DNA from: Callaeas wilsoni
Taxonomy: Eukaryota; Chordata; Aves; Passeriformes; Callaeidae
Assembly: GCA_013398955.1 (NCBI GenBank)
Contig: VWPU01000894.1
Coordinates: 23,528-87,527 of the forward strand
DNA: 64,000 bases
Direction of reading: 5' to 3'
The position numbers were made by a program, and so were the translations under genes. Every line of letters starts with the position of its first letter. Position 1 is the first letter of the stretch. Shown one piece after another: positions 1 through 10,350 of this stretch. Under the pieces are notes generated by a model. The model made no database searches, was not told the DNA's origin, and saw nothing but the letters and a program-made list of their open reading frames with translations.

Positions 1-830
1 AAGGGAGCTTAAGCTACATTTGACAGAGATATAAATGTTTCAGTGTTACAATTTAGTGGAATATTACAGCTGACCAAAAGGATGTGTTAATTAGTAGCAC
101 ACTCACTTTTAGGACCTGATTCATCTGATCTATTCAGATATTTAAAATCCATCAGATACATCTGGCCCTAGAGCACTTATTTCTTGCCAGCTGGTATAAA
201 ATGAGTCTGGCCCATTAGATCACACCTAAACATCTTCACAGAAAATAACTAAAGTTAAGTAGCTGAATCCCACCCTTTGAGCTCTTTCCAGGACAAAATC
301 CAAAAAGAAAAGGTAGCCTAGGAAACTTGGACTTCATAAGGCTTACACCTGGTTTCTCCTCTACTCATTGGCCTGTTGGGCTTTGATATTTCCTGTTCCA
401 GAAACCACTGGTGCTTCACAGCGAGAAAAATCATCCCAAATATTCACTGTCTGCACTGACTACATCTTCATCAACTGTAGTGGGAACTGATAGACGCATT
501 TATCTTAGACTGAATCATGGCCCTGAGACACCAGCCAGTTGCCTAAGAGGCGGCTTTTTTGTGATAGTTCAGACATCCTAAGGTATCTGAGATACCCCCA
601 GTTGTTGTGCCAGACCGATGTGATAAAGAAGATGCAACAAACGGAGTCTTGCTCAAACAGCAGTGGGAGGGAATCCTAGGAAATAGTAGAAGGTATCAAA
701 ATCTCATATTTAGACAAATGACTCTGTGAAGAGCAGAAGGAAATCACTCATGACTTTATGCCTTCACATGCTTTCCTCTGCCATTTAGATTCTCTTTCTT
801 GCCTAATACTTGTCAGCCCACACCAAAATC
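1..830. other. unannotated non-coding stretch
   Basis: I see no coding frame of interest, RNA gene or recognisable repeat here. Base composition is mixed and resembles bird intergenic or intronic DNA. The stretch ends where a CR1 3' fragment begins. Confidence 0.6.
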
Positions 831-1028
831 TGGTGGTGAGGCCCTAGCACAGGTTGCCCAGAAAAGTTGTGGATTCCCCATCCCTGGAAGTGTTCAAAGC
901 CAGGCTGGATAAGGCTTGGAACAACCTGGCCTAGTAAAAGATGCCCCTGCTCACAACTGGGGTTTGGAATTAGATGATCTTTAAGGCCCCTTTCAACCTG
1001 AGATGGTGTATGATTCTGTAATTCTATG
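831..1028 (+). mobile_element. CR1 LINE, 3'-terminal fragment
   Basis: Sense-strand CR1 3' end. It opens with TGGTGGTGAGGCCCTAGCAC, passes through the 'CCCATCCCTGGAAGTGTTCAA' type block and ends in ATTCTGTAATTCTATG, the terminal octamer repeat of avian CR1. Only the last ~200 bp is present. This is the usual outcome of reverse transcription that starts at the 3' end and stops early. It is a dead copy without coding capacity. Confidence 0.95.
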
Positions 1029-1847
1029 TTCTCTCTTCCCGTTGCTTTATACTTCTGCTCAGCCTCAGGAGTAGATCTCCTGAGGAGAATAAGAGTGCTC
1101 TTGGTCTTCCTTTACTCCACCTTTTGCAAAATCTATCCATTATTTTATGGGGAGGACTCAAAAAAGTATGTTTCCTCATACAATCAGCCTAATTCAAAAT
1201 AAAGTATTCAAATGATTCATACCAAGCTCCGAAGCACTTTAATCCAGTTTTACATGTCCAGTCAGAAAATTTAAAAACTTCATTTGGCTCTGTTGCTCTG
1301 TCATGCAGAGGTGATGAATATCCAGCAGTAGAGGCATATGAAATCTGTTGGTATGAAATATTCACTGAATTTTTCTGGATACGGATTTAAAAAATAAAAA
1401 ATCAAAGTGCCTTTTTGAACAGAATTAAAAGGCAAGATTAATTAAATATATGGAACAAAACAAACTGTTTCTTCTGCGTCAGATGACAGAAACAAGGAAC
1501 AGCTTTTGAAGTTGGTAGAATCACCTTTCTGCATGGCAGAGTAGTACAACCAACCCATTGAAATCTTGTGGAAAGGGCATTTCCTCTGAGAGTCAGAGCT
1601 GCACATGTCAAATCTTATCTCTCTTGCAGAACAAAGCTTTTCACAACACCAGCTTGGCAGCATAACCACCAAATTTAACAGGGTAGATGTCAGGAAGTTT
1701 CCACTAAGACCAGCTAGGAAAAATCTGTGAAGTGGGAGCAAGGGACTGGAATTGGTTTATCAACATTATCACCAGGGAGCTCACCTGTCTGAGACATCAG
1801 CTGAGGCAGTTCACTGATGCCCACTGCAATGAGATATCAGGAGCTGG
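1029..1847. other. unannotated non-coding stretch
   Basis: AT-rich unique-looking DNA. A 99-codon minus-strand frame at 1442-1741 resembles no family I recognise and shows no sign of being an exon. Nothing else can be supported. Confidence 0.5.
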
Positions 1848-1893
1848 ACTTCAAAGATCCTCACAGCTCCCTTTCAACTCAGGATATTCTGAT
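1848..1893 (+). mobile_element. short CR1 3' tail remnant
   Basis: The end of this segment reads 'CTCCCTTTCAACTCAGGATATTCTG', a CR1 3'-end variant ('CCTTCCAACTCAGGATATTCT') that recurs at 17447. Only about 45 bp is convincing and the upstream boundary is unclear. The element may start further left, near 1740, in a form too decayed to recognise. Confidence 0.6.
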
Positions 1894-2425
1894 CTGAAGG
1901 TCAGTGAGGAATTGTGGTCATGAGCTGGGTCCTCTGACTCGTGTTTTCAGGCAGAATGAAGATGACACTTGATAGAAAATACAAAAACTTTTAAGAATTG
2001 ACAAAATTACATCTTTGCTGCCTTTTGAGGAATTCAACCCTCCCTCATCAGGCTATAGGTAAGTTGGAAGGTCTTATTTGACCACTAAATGCTAGAACAG
2101 TTCCCTAATATCAGCTTTCCAAATCTCTTTTGTTTTCAGTTTTCAAATGTATTGTTTCCCATCCAGCCTCAGTGGCCATAGTGGACCATGTGTTTCTAAG
2201 CTTCAGGCTGGACCACTGGGGTTTACATTACCTGAAGTTGAATGTGAACCTGAGGCAAAGACTCCATCTGGTACCTGTTGAACAGTGCAATGTTCCATGG
2301 CTCAGCCTGTGCTTGTATCTTGCCGTTGGCTTTTCGCTGGCTCCTGATGCTACTGCAAGGTCTGCATTCTGACTTTCAAATGATTTGATGATGCATATCC
2401 TGGAGACGTATCAGAAATTTGATTT
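1894..2425. other. unannotated non-coding stretch
   Basis: No supported gene or repeat. An 80-codon frame at 2130-2372 has no recognisable domain. The stretch ends at the terminal TG of a minus-strand LTR. Confidence 0.5.
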
Positions 2426-2858
2426 TGTGAGATATGACGGTCTCACGCCATTAAAACTTAACAAATTTATTAAAAACCACAACTGGGAACAAAGAAGCCA
2501 GGGATAAGCCCAAGACTCCGGGTGGCAAGGCAGACAAAAGCAGTGCGTGCAATGCTGGGTGCTCCCCTCACAGACCAGCCGTCGTCCAAACGGCGAAGGA
2601 CCTCGTGCAAGACACCAGCACAGTTCTTATAGACAGTCCTTGCTCTCTGATTGGTTGGTTTTTCAATCCGCCGCCTGATGGGTCCTTTTCACTCGACACT
2701 GGTTGGCTCGTTTCTAGGGCGATTCCTGACCAATCATTTCCCCAGAGTCCCCCCCGACTGGCTGAGGTCTGACCCAATCAGAGTCCTGAGATCACCATAA
2801 CGCCGTGACTTCATCCCTGGAATTTTCAGGAACCTGGCTCAGCGTCGCCATCTTGGCA
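2426..2858 (-). mobile_element. LTR of an endogenous retrovirus-like element, minus orientation
   Basis: Read on the minus strand, the block starts with TGCCAAGATGGCG and ends with ATATCTCACA, giving TG...CA termini over about 433 bp. On that strand a TATA-like CTATAAGAAC lies at 2642-2633 and an AATAAA at 2471-2466, so U3, R and U5 are in the right order. A CCAAT motif lies upstream of the TATA (2664-2660). A purine tract adjoins the U3 side (2859-2869), as expected for a 3' LTR. Family assignment is not possible by eye. No 5' partner LTR is seen, so this is a 3' LTR with part of the interior, or a truncated copy. Confidence 0.75.
2633..2642 (-). promoter_or_regulatory. LTR TATA box
   Basis: The minus strand reads CTATAAGAAC, about 165 bp upstream of the LTR's AATAAA. 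It is probably the core promoter of the LTR. Present-day activity is unknown. Confidence 0.55.
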
Positions 2859-2869
2859 GCCCCCCCCTT
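2859..2869 (-). other. candidate polypurine tract
   Basis: On the minus strand this is AAGGGGGGGGC, directly before the LTR's TG. In retroviruses a purine tract just upstream of the 3' LTR primes plus-strand DNA synthesis. Position and composition fit, but function is inferred. Confidence 0.5.
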
Positions 2870-3130
2870 CATTGATTAACATTGAACATCAATTAAATAC
2901 AACATTTAAACCCAAACAAACCTGATTACAACATCCTAGCCCACTTTGAGCATTAATTTCTTAAACATTATTGAACCTGCAGCATTACATAAGGAATAAA
3001 TAAAACATTTGAACTAGGTAAACCTGACCTTAACAATTGAACCCTTTAAACCTCATTAACATTTGAACTTAAATAAACTTAATCTTTAACAATTAAACTC
3101 ATTAACAACATTAACCAGGGTAATTTAGTA
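2870..3130. repeat. AT-rich block of reiterated AACATTTGAAC-like words
   Basis: Many variants of one short word occur: AACATTGAAC, AACATTTAAAC, AACATTATTGAAC, AACATTTGAAC (twice), AACAATTGAAC and AACAATTAAAC, mixed with CATTAAC and AAACCTGA. Spacing is irregular, so it is not a clean tandem array. It adjoins the polypurine tract of the minus-strand LTR and may be the 3' untranslated interior of that retroelement. Confidence 0.55.
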
Positions 3131-3842
3131 CCTTAGTTTTAATGAACCTTCAAAAATTATTCATAACAGATTCCACACAGAATTCACACAGAATTCACGC
3201 TGTGACCCTGTGGGGCAAAATGAATCAGTGAGCATAGGCCTGACCATAAACCATCCTTAGTTAACAGAATCAGCTTTGAGGCAACCTTTTAGAGGAGATT
3301 AAGTCATTTGGCACTCTCTGAGAGTGCATTTGGCACTCTCTACCAAACATCTTTAAAATTTTTTCTTCAAAAATTACTTCCCTTCAAAAATACGGCGCAG
3401 GTTTTGAGAGTTTTGTGTCCTTTCCTAATATTTCCTAACCAAGTGGGAACATGAGCTTTGCCAAACAGAATCGTGAGCTCAGAAGTTATGAAGGGAGTCC
3501 CCCAGGCAGTTTTGTACCTCAGGTTTCTTAAGCAAAAGGAAAATCAGCACCTCAGCCTGTTCTGCTTCATGCACAGCAGCACTGTTCAGTGTCTGAGTCA
3601 TCTTCTCCTTCCTGTTCTTCCTCATATGGCCACCACTTTCTGTTTAAAGAAGGTTGCAGTGGGTTTCTTGAGAAAGAAGCCAATTTTACTGATGAGGAAG
3701 AAGTTACTCTGAAAAAAAGCTCAGACTACAGCCAGCATGGTACTAGCTGGTTATGCCAACAAAGTCTTGAGAAAATGCCCATAGCAAACTGTATTTAATC
3801 TCCTGTGGAAACACTCAACTGAGACATCTGCAGCAGCACTTT
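3131..3842. other. non-coding stretch, possibly old retroelement interior
   Basis: It contains a small direct repeat and palindrome (3305-3341) and otherwise unique-looking sequence. Frames of 84 and 69 codons near 3458-3798 overlap each other and show no known domain. Whether the LTR element's interior extends this far cannot be decided by eye. Confidence 0.4.
3305..3341. repeat. 15-bp direct repeat with embedded palindrome
   Basis: CATTTGGCACTCTCT occurs at 3305-3319 and again at 3327-3341 (period 22). Between them GCACTCTCTGAGAGTGC (3311-3327) is a near-perfect palindrome. Confidence 0.85.
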
Positions 3843-3925
3843 CTAGAATCATAGAATCGCTAAGGTTGGAAAGGAACTCCAAGATCATCAAATCCAACCT
3901 TTACCATGTCTCTTGACAGATGCCT
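3843..3925 (-). mobile_element. CR1 LINE 3' fragment (AAGGTTGGAAAGG type)
   Basis: Antisense CR1 end: AGAATCATAGAATCGCTAAG, then GTTGGAAAGGAACTCCAAGATCATCAAATCCAACC. This 3' end differs from the more common 'GGTTTGGGTTGGAAGGGACC' type and matches copies near 18329, 31994 and 39051, so several CR1 subfamilies are present. The right boundary is approximate. Confidence 0.85.
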
Positions 3926-5860
3926 CCTTATGATAAGGCCAAACATTTTTTGTGGCATAACACAAAAGCTCCATCTGCTCCCTGCACAGAGCCTGAGGAC
4001 AAAACAGCACAATTTCCTTAAGCATGAGATAAACTGATCCTACAGGAAAGCAACTGCAGAGTTTTTCCTGTGGTAAGTTTCAAGGGAATATACACTAGAG
4101 CAGGCTAGGGTTTTTTGCCAGTTATACTAAGAAGTCATCAAATTTGACTGTGAAACCAAAACTAAATACTCCTCCCCATCCAATGCCCAGCTCCTAGGAC
4201 ACAGGCACCAAAAATTATCCACATGAGTTTCTATAATCTCATTAGGACTTGGCTTCTAAGTTATGTTCATCATCTTCATCTTGGTGGTTGAAAACACTAA
4301 TTGTTCAAAGCATTTTGGGGAGGAAACAGAGAGCTGATGGATATTCTCTACCCAGTTGTCCAATACTGAAGGAAAGGCAGCATGGCCAGGCAAAGTCCCA
4401 GCTCATCAGTGAGCCGTTCTGTATTTGACTCTGGCTTATGTTGATCACTGAAGCTGTCTAGTGACCTCTTCTTTGCTGCTCTTCCCAATCCGAATCCTTG
4501 CCTACTTTGTACAGTCTTCTAGACAAGGAGGGCTCTTCTTGCCCAATCATATGCATCCTGCTTAATACAGTAGTCTAAAACAGACATGGCTATTTTATAC
4601 AGTTATCCCTGTCTATTCATGGGGCCTCACCAGATGTAACTCACCTCATTTATTCTAGATGTATTAAGACAAAAATTCCACAAAAAAAAAAAAACCAGAG
4701 TGGGCTAAATTTCAGCTCTAGCTGGGCTATTCAGATATCCCTCTGATCCAAATTAAAATAAGAAGTAGTAATTGATAAAAACAGGCCTTGGTCAATCAGT
4801 GTGGGAAGAGGATTCCGAGCCCCAGAGATTTAGGTGGTTAAAATCTCTTGTTTAAGTGGTTTAAACTATTTTATGACCCAGACCCCCTGTTTTCTCCCCC
4901 ACAAAACCTTCTCCACTGGATGTATATTCCTCAAACACAGGCCCACATGGCAAAAAAATGAGGAATACTTTCCTTTTCAGCCAACTCAGGGTATTTTCAG
5001 GGAGGAGAAATGCACCCATCAGTCAGATGAGTTGTCTGTCCGTACATCGGGGTGACAGCCACTTTGTTATATTGATAGATTCTAACGGGGTCTGAGAGTA
5101 GACTTACTCACTGATGCGATTCATTACACTTTAACGTACGATGCTCTCTCACTGCTGTCTAGAAACATTGACTAAGTAGAAGTCCAGCATACTGATTTAT
5201 TGGAGCTGGCAACTCGAGTCCAATGAAGAACCTAATGCAGGGAACTTTTTGCCAATACACAGTAGCTTTGTTTACTCAATAGAGGATGTATCCGTCTTTC
5301 AGTTGGCATTGATTGCTCTTCCATTTTTTTTCAACATGCCCAGGTTGTAAAGAGAAAAAAAAGAATCCCATCACAGAAAGTGATTTATTTTGGTAGAGTA
5401 AAAAATGTTAAACCCCTCCACAGATAAACCAAACTGGGTGAGATAGAAATAACTGTCTCTTCTGTAGCATAAGGATTTTAATTTGAAGCACAGCTCACAG
5501 AGCTGATTATTTCCTGGCTTACAATAGAAATATTCATTCAGACAGAAGCAAAAGGCCATCATTTTTCTGCTCTGAAAGGCCTTGAGTGTCATAATGGAAG
5601 GAGATGAGGAATGAAAACAACAACCGTGTACTGGTACACAAATTACCAAGAAAATCATGAAAGAGGATGGAAGAAACCCATGGAAGACTTCAACTTTCAG
5701 ACACACACATGAATACCTACAAGCCACCTGTGGTAGGATGAAGGGCTCAAGCATGAGGAACATCTGATCTGGCTTTGGACAGAGGGTTTGTGCTCTCACA
5801 TGACAGACATGGAGATCACAGGGGACTGCCAAACACCTTTTTCTATGTATTGATCCTATA
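3926..5860. other. unannotated non-coding stretch
   Basis: About 1.9 kb without a repeat I recognise, apart from a 13-bp A-run at 4682-4694. A 164-codon minus-strand frame at 5371-5865 is the longest in this part. Its translation is cysteine- and phenylalanine-rich without a known motif, and it ends inside a CR1, so I treat it as chance. Confidence 0.5.
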
Positions 5861-6050
5861 ATCACAGAATAACAGAATGATTGGGGTTGGAAGGAATGTT
5901 AAAGACCATCCAGTTCCAACATCCCTGCCATGGGCAGGGACACCTTCCACTAGCACAGGTTGCTCAGCGCCCCATCTAGTCCGGCCTTGGACACTTCCAG
6001 GGATGGGGCAGCCACAGCTTCTCCGGGCAACTTGTGCCAGGGCCTCACTG
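5861..6050 (-). mobile_element. CR1 LINE, 3'-terminal fragment
   Basis: Antisense CR1 from the terminal octamers (ATCACAGAATAACAGAATGA) through the GGGCAGGGACACCTTCCACT and GGGATGGGGCAGCCACAGCT blocks to GTGCCAGGGCCTCAC. It is a 5'-truncated copy about 190 bp long. Confidence 0.95.
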
Positions 6051-6619
6051 ATGTTTAGTTCAGGTCAGGACACATTTAATTTATTAAAAATTTTAATGAC
6101 ACAAAATAAATATTTTATTAACCAATTCAGCTATTCCTCTGTCATATGCACAAATCAAAACCAGGGATCTTTGGAAAGTAAACTGGAAATTCTCAGAAAA
6201 TTTGAAGCTTCAACAAAAAATAGGAAAATGTTCTCTGATAGCCTCTCATGGAATTATTTTCATTTTTTACTGAACTCTGGTGAATAACTATAGCACTCCA
6301 CACCTGAAGAGCCTGGAGTGTTACATAGACAGTAAACAATAAACCAAACAGTGCAGTAGGCTCAATCAGGAGATGGATGTTATCTGTTCAAGAGCTGTTT
6401 GAGGCGGCAAGATCAGTGACACTGGTAACTTGAGCTGGGTTTTCATTTTCCAGAGAAATAAAGCAAATTATTGCTGCCTATATTTTCTAGAAACTGGGTC
6501 ATTTGTTAGCATGCATCTATAAATGGAAGGTTAGATGTGCAGGTTGAAGAATCATTCAAATACCGATTGACAAGACAAAAATGAAAAGGAAATAAAACTT
6601 AGCAAGTGCTTTTTAATTA
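6051..6619. other. unannotated non-coding stretch
   Basis: AT-rich DNA between two CR1 fragments of opposite orientation. No gene or further repeat can be supported. Confidence 0.5.
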
Positions 6620-6812
6620 GGGTGGTGAGGCCCTGGCACAGGTTGCCCAGAGAAGCTGTGGATGTGCCTTCCCTGGAAGCATTCAAGACCAGGTTAGATG
6701 GGGCTTGGAGCAACCTGGGATAGTGGAAGGTGTCTCTGCTCATGGAAGATGGATAGAACAAGATGATCTTTGAGGTACCTTCCAACCGAAACCATTCCAT
6801 GATTCTGTCACT
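6620..6812 (+). mobile_element. CR1 LINE, 3'-terminal fragment
   Basis: Sense CR1 end: GGTGGTGAGGCCCTGGCACA through GAAGCTGTGGATG to ACCATTCCATGATTCTGTCA. It is 5'-truncated, with substitutions relative to the other copies here. Confidence 0.95.
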
Positions 6813-7008
6813 CTGCACATAAGTATGATTTTTGTTGCTTGTCTAAGAATGGGCCAGAATGTGCTGTCCCTTTGGAGAAAGAGCTTAAAAAATATCTCTT
6901 GACTTTAATTTTTCAGAACAGCTTTGATATTTGTAGCAAGGCATCTAACCCCCCACAAGAGCTTATCTGTTGTTTGTTCTTCAGTCAGATAACTCAAGCA
7001 GGACAAGC
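6813..7008. other. short non-coding spacer
   Basis: No supported feature between the CR1 and the candidate LTR that follows. Confidence 0.45.
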
Positions 7009-7556
7009 TGTCTTGTAGGGAGTTATTTTGGTGCCATGGAGTTAGCATTGGTCTGGAATCTCCCAGCTGACAATAAACATCTTAGTGTTGAAGCGAGATC
7101 TGACAAGATAAGCTGGATTTCTGACTGACAGGCACTTTATTTGCAACTATAAAAGCCACACCAAACTTTCACAAAGTGGAAATCTTCTGCGCATTTCCCT
7201 GGAAAAGCGTGGAGTTTCTCCCGTGAGCAAGGACATTGCTTTATGGTTCCTCCCAGGGGCTGAGTTAAGGAATCTATACATTATCATCATTTTGTTGTAA
7301 GTTACATTCATCTCCTAATCAATACCATTTATTTTGCTAGATTTACTATAGATACCTTGATCTAGTGCACTGTTTTATGTTATGCTGTAATCTATTAGTA
7401 ATTCTTCTAGTTTTAGACTGTGCAGTAACTCTGATTAAGATCTTTCATCTGTTAGCTCTTATCTGTTTAATAAATAATCATTTTTATAAATAGCTCTGAT
7501 TAGCCACCATTAAAACTTGTGAGCCAAAGTGGTTCCTTAAATTCAAACTGTTCCCA
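7009..7556 (+). mobile_element. candidate LTR, plus orientation
   Basis: A TATAAAAG (7148-7155) is followed about 320 bp downstream by AATAAA (7469-7474) and then by T-rich and GAG-like sequence. This spacing resembles LTR architecture and the layout of the LTR near 45.7 kb. A possible 5' terminus is TGTCTTGTAGGG at 7009; the 3' end near 7556 is a guess. No internal retroviral sequence, polypurine tract or target duplication was seen. An ordinary promoter-like arrangement, or chance, remains possible. Confidence 0.4.
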
Positions 7557-8881
7557 AAAATCTGAGGCAAGGAAGGATTTACCTTTATTTAAAGCCCTTT
7601 CTGTGAAAGAGTTCAAATACAACAAGGAATTCTTCCTGACCCTCGGAGTAAGCAGCAGGGCTTCTTTAGTAAACTTTGTCTAAAGCTTCCACTCTCCCTG
7701 ACAACTTTTACTCCTAACTGCTCGCCCTGGGCTGGGCTGATGTAAATGAAGCCACTCACAGAGCATTTCTTGGTGCTTATCTGCAGCCTCTGCCACTTGA
7801 AAAGTCTACATTTTTTTGTTTCCTAGCCCACAAAACACCAAAAGGACAACTTTCTGTGTCTGCTTTCTCAGGAGCAGAGAGACAGGAGACAACAAGGGGG
7901 ATTTTCAGCCTTGCCCACATGTTCTTGCAATGTTCCTCAGGGCTTATGAGCATTCCAGCTTTTACAGTAACCAAGGGAAATGCAGAGGTTGTCATTGAAG
8001 GGACACAGAAGTCTGGGATGTAGAAATTTATAGCAACGACACAACATTTATATTGTGAGGCACTTTCATGCTAAGCAGGCGGCACACCTGCTCAGTTAAG
8101 CTGGGTCACAGTTATATCCCACCATGAAACACTAAGAGTCCAAGGGTTTCACTTTCTCTCCTCCATTTGTTCCCAAAATCAGGTTTGGAACATGAAGAGA
8201 ACACCTCCAGAATCTCTATCAGAAACTAAATCTACAAGCTGATATTCTGCTTTGTTTATCCACACGGAACAGCAAAGTTCTTTGTAGGACTTTAGTCTTG
8301 GTAACAGATAGAAGGTGTAGGAATTAAATCTTATATGTAGACAACTGCCAAACTGAGCAGTTTTCAGTGAAAAATGTGTCAACAAAAAAACTCCAGAATC
8401 CAACAGAGTTCATGTGGTTTCTGGTAAACCACATTACCACAGCATCATAATTCTGGATAAAGGATTCTCCAGCTCCACATTTCACTCTACATATATTTTG
8501 CTAATTTTTCTCTCTGCAAGTGAAACAACTCTCTCCAGGAACAAAGCAAAAAGAATCTCTTGGCATTCAAAAAACCTTTAGAAACAGTTAATACGTGCTG
8601 CAAATTGCACTTTGCACACACCACCCCTCCCACGCAGACAGCAATGAACACTTAATGCCCCAGGAGTGCAAGGAGGCAATTCCTCGTAAATGTTAAGTGC
8701 TGCCTGTTGCTGCCTTCGAAATGTCATTTCCAACAGTTGTGATTGAACGAGCAAGTTCTGCTGCATCCTTCCCCCACCAGCTCTCCTACATCCTGACACA
8801 TCTCCCTGAATTCATATCAGTGTGGAAATGTGCTGCATCTCTGACAGGCATGTGAGGGGGCTGAGTGGAGTCCACTAATGC
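7557..8881. other. unannotated non-coding stretch up to the first gap
   Basis: No gene or recognised repeat. Small overlapping frames on both strands (7777-7998, 8179-8403, 8578-8799) show no known domains. Confidence 0.5.
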
Positions 8882-9171
8882 NNNNNNNNNNNNNNNNNNN
8901 NNNNNNNNNNNNNNNNNNNNNNNNNNNNNNNNNNNNNNNNNNNNNNNNNNNNNNNNNNNNNNNNNNNNNNNNNNNNNNNNNNNNNNNNNNNNNNNNNNNN
9001 NNNNNNNNNNNNNNNNNNNNNNNNNNNNNNNNNNNNNNNNNNNNNNNNNNNNNNNNNNNNNNNNNNNNNNNNNNNNNNNNNNNNNNNNNNNNNNNNNNNN
9101 NNNNNNNNNNNNNNNNNNNNNNNNNNNNNNNNNNNNNNNNNNNNNNNNNNNNNNNNNNNNNNNNNNNNNNN
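8882..9171. other. assembly gap (290 N)
   Basis: A run of N. Frames reported across it are artefacts. The right edge is a GGAGA pentanucleotide repeat, so the missing sequence probably includes more of that repeat. Confidence 0.99.
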
Positions 9172-9200
9172 GGAGAGGAGAGGAGAGGAGAGGAGAGGAG
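9172..9200. repeat. (GGAGA)n microsatellite at gap edge
   Basis: 29 bp of perfect GGAGA repeats (about 5.8 units) directly follow the gap. The purine-rich array is the likely reason the assembly broke here. Confidence 0.95.
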
Positions 9201-10124
9201 TTCACATGCCTGGAAGAATGCAGGGCAATTTCACCTGATTTTGCTCTGTAGGAGTCAGACTCCCTAAGGTTATTTACTAAAACACATTTGATGAGCTAGA
9301 AGCCCATTTCCCTCGCTGCATGTACAGGCAGTGTAAGCAAGCAGTTCAAGGTTCGAAATGTGCATAGTAAAAACATAAAACCCACATTTAAAAAGTAAAG
9401 CTGTATTTCAGAGTTTAAATTTTTATTTTTATCATGTATATCATTAATAACATATTGACAATACTGCCTTTTAATAAAAGAAAGTTAGACTAAAAAGCAT
9501 CTCTGCTGTAGGCAGACATTTTGAAGAATGCAATGTAAAAGGCAACAGTGAAGAGGCTGATCTTCCTAATAAAGCATAGAACAGCTCAGGATCATCAAAT
9601 CATCAAACACCAGAAGGGGCACAGCCCTTCTTGGGCTTCAGCAGGAATCCTTTGCCTGTCTGCACACACAGCCCAGTGCTCTGAGCACCGTTACAGTTAG
9701 AAATGCTGATTTTATGTAAATGTAACATAGTCCAGCTTGGTTACTTCAGTATGTTCCACCTAATAAAAGTGCATCCTTAATAAATGTGGTAGAATTTTTG
9801 TTTATCCAGAGAAGTCCAGATGAAAGACTCTACATAAACAGTAAAGCTATTGTAGAATACTATACTAGAAAATTTCTTCATGGCTTTTTCAAAAACAAAA
9901 GGGAAGATTCTGATCAAGTATGGATAACTTCTGGATAACTTGAGATTTAAGAAATTTGTAATGAACAATGATTCTTTTTTTACTGTGCATCCTAAAGTTT
10001 TATATACTGTCTCTTATCACTTTCAAACAGCTGCTTCCTTCAGCTTAAGAGATTTCTGAACATTAGTGAAGGATGAGACTTACAAATTTAGAAATTATTT
10101 GGGGAACTTCCCTGTGTAAGTAAA
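9201..10124. other. unannotated AT-rich stretch
   Basis: No gene or repeat recognised. The interval 9400-9480 is particularly T- and A-rich. Confidence 0.5.
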
Positions 10125-10350
10125 GTCATAGAATGATAGAATAGTTTGAGTTGGAAGGGACCTTAAAGATCATTTCACTCCAACCCCTGCCATGGCAGGG
10201 ACACCTTCCACTAGTCCAGGTTTCCAAGCCCTGTCCAGCCTGGCCTTGGATGCTTGGGACATCCAGGTCTTCTCTGGGCAGCCTGTTCCAATGTCTCAAC
10301 AATCTCACAGTAAAGATTTTTGTTCCAATATCAAACCTAAACCCGCCATT
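10125..10350 (-). mobile_element. CR1 LINE, 3'-terminal fragment
   Basis: Antisense CR1 from TCATAGAATGATAGAATAGT through GGGACACCTTCCACTAGTCC and TCTCTGGGCAGCCTGTTCCA to the AATATCAAACCTAAACCC block. The minus-strand translation keeps a piece of the ORF2 C-terminal signature, LLRHWNRLPRE, although the frame is broken soon after. Confidence 0.93.

Noticed and set aside
5371..5865. 164-codon open frame on the minus strand
   Set aside because: The translation has no known motif and the frame's start codon falls in a CR1 end; regarded as chance.
8786..9267. Open frames crossing the first run of N
   Set aside because: They consist mostly of unknown bases and are artefacts of the gap; likewise 45287-45763.
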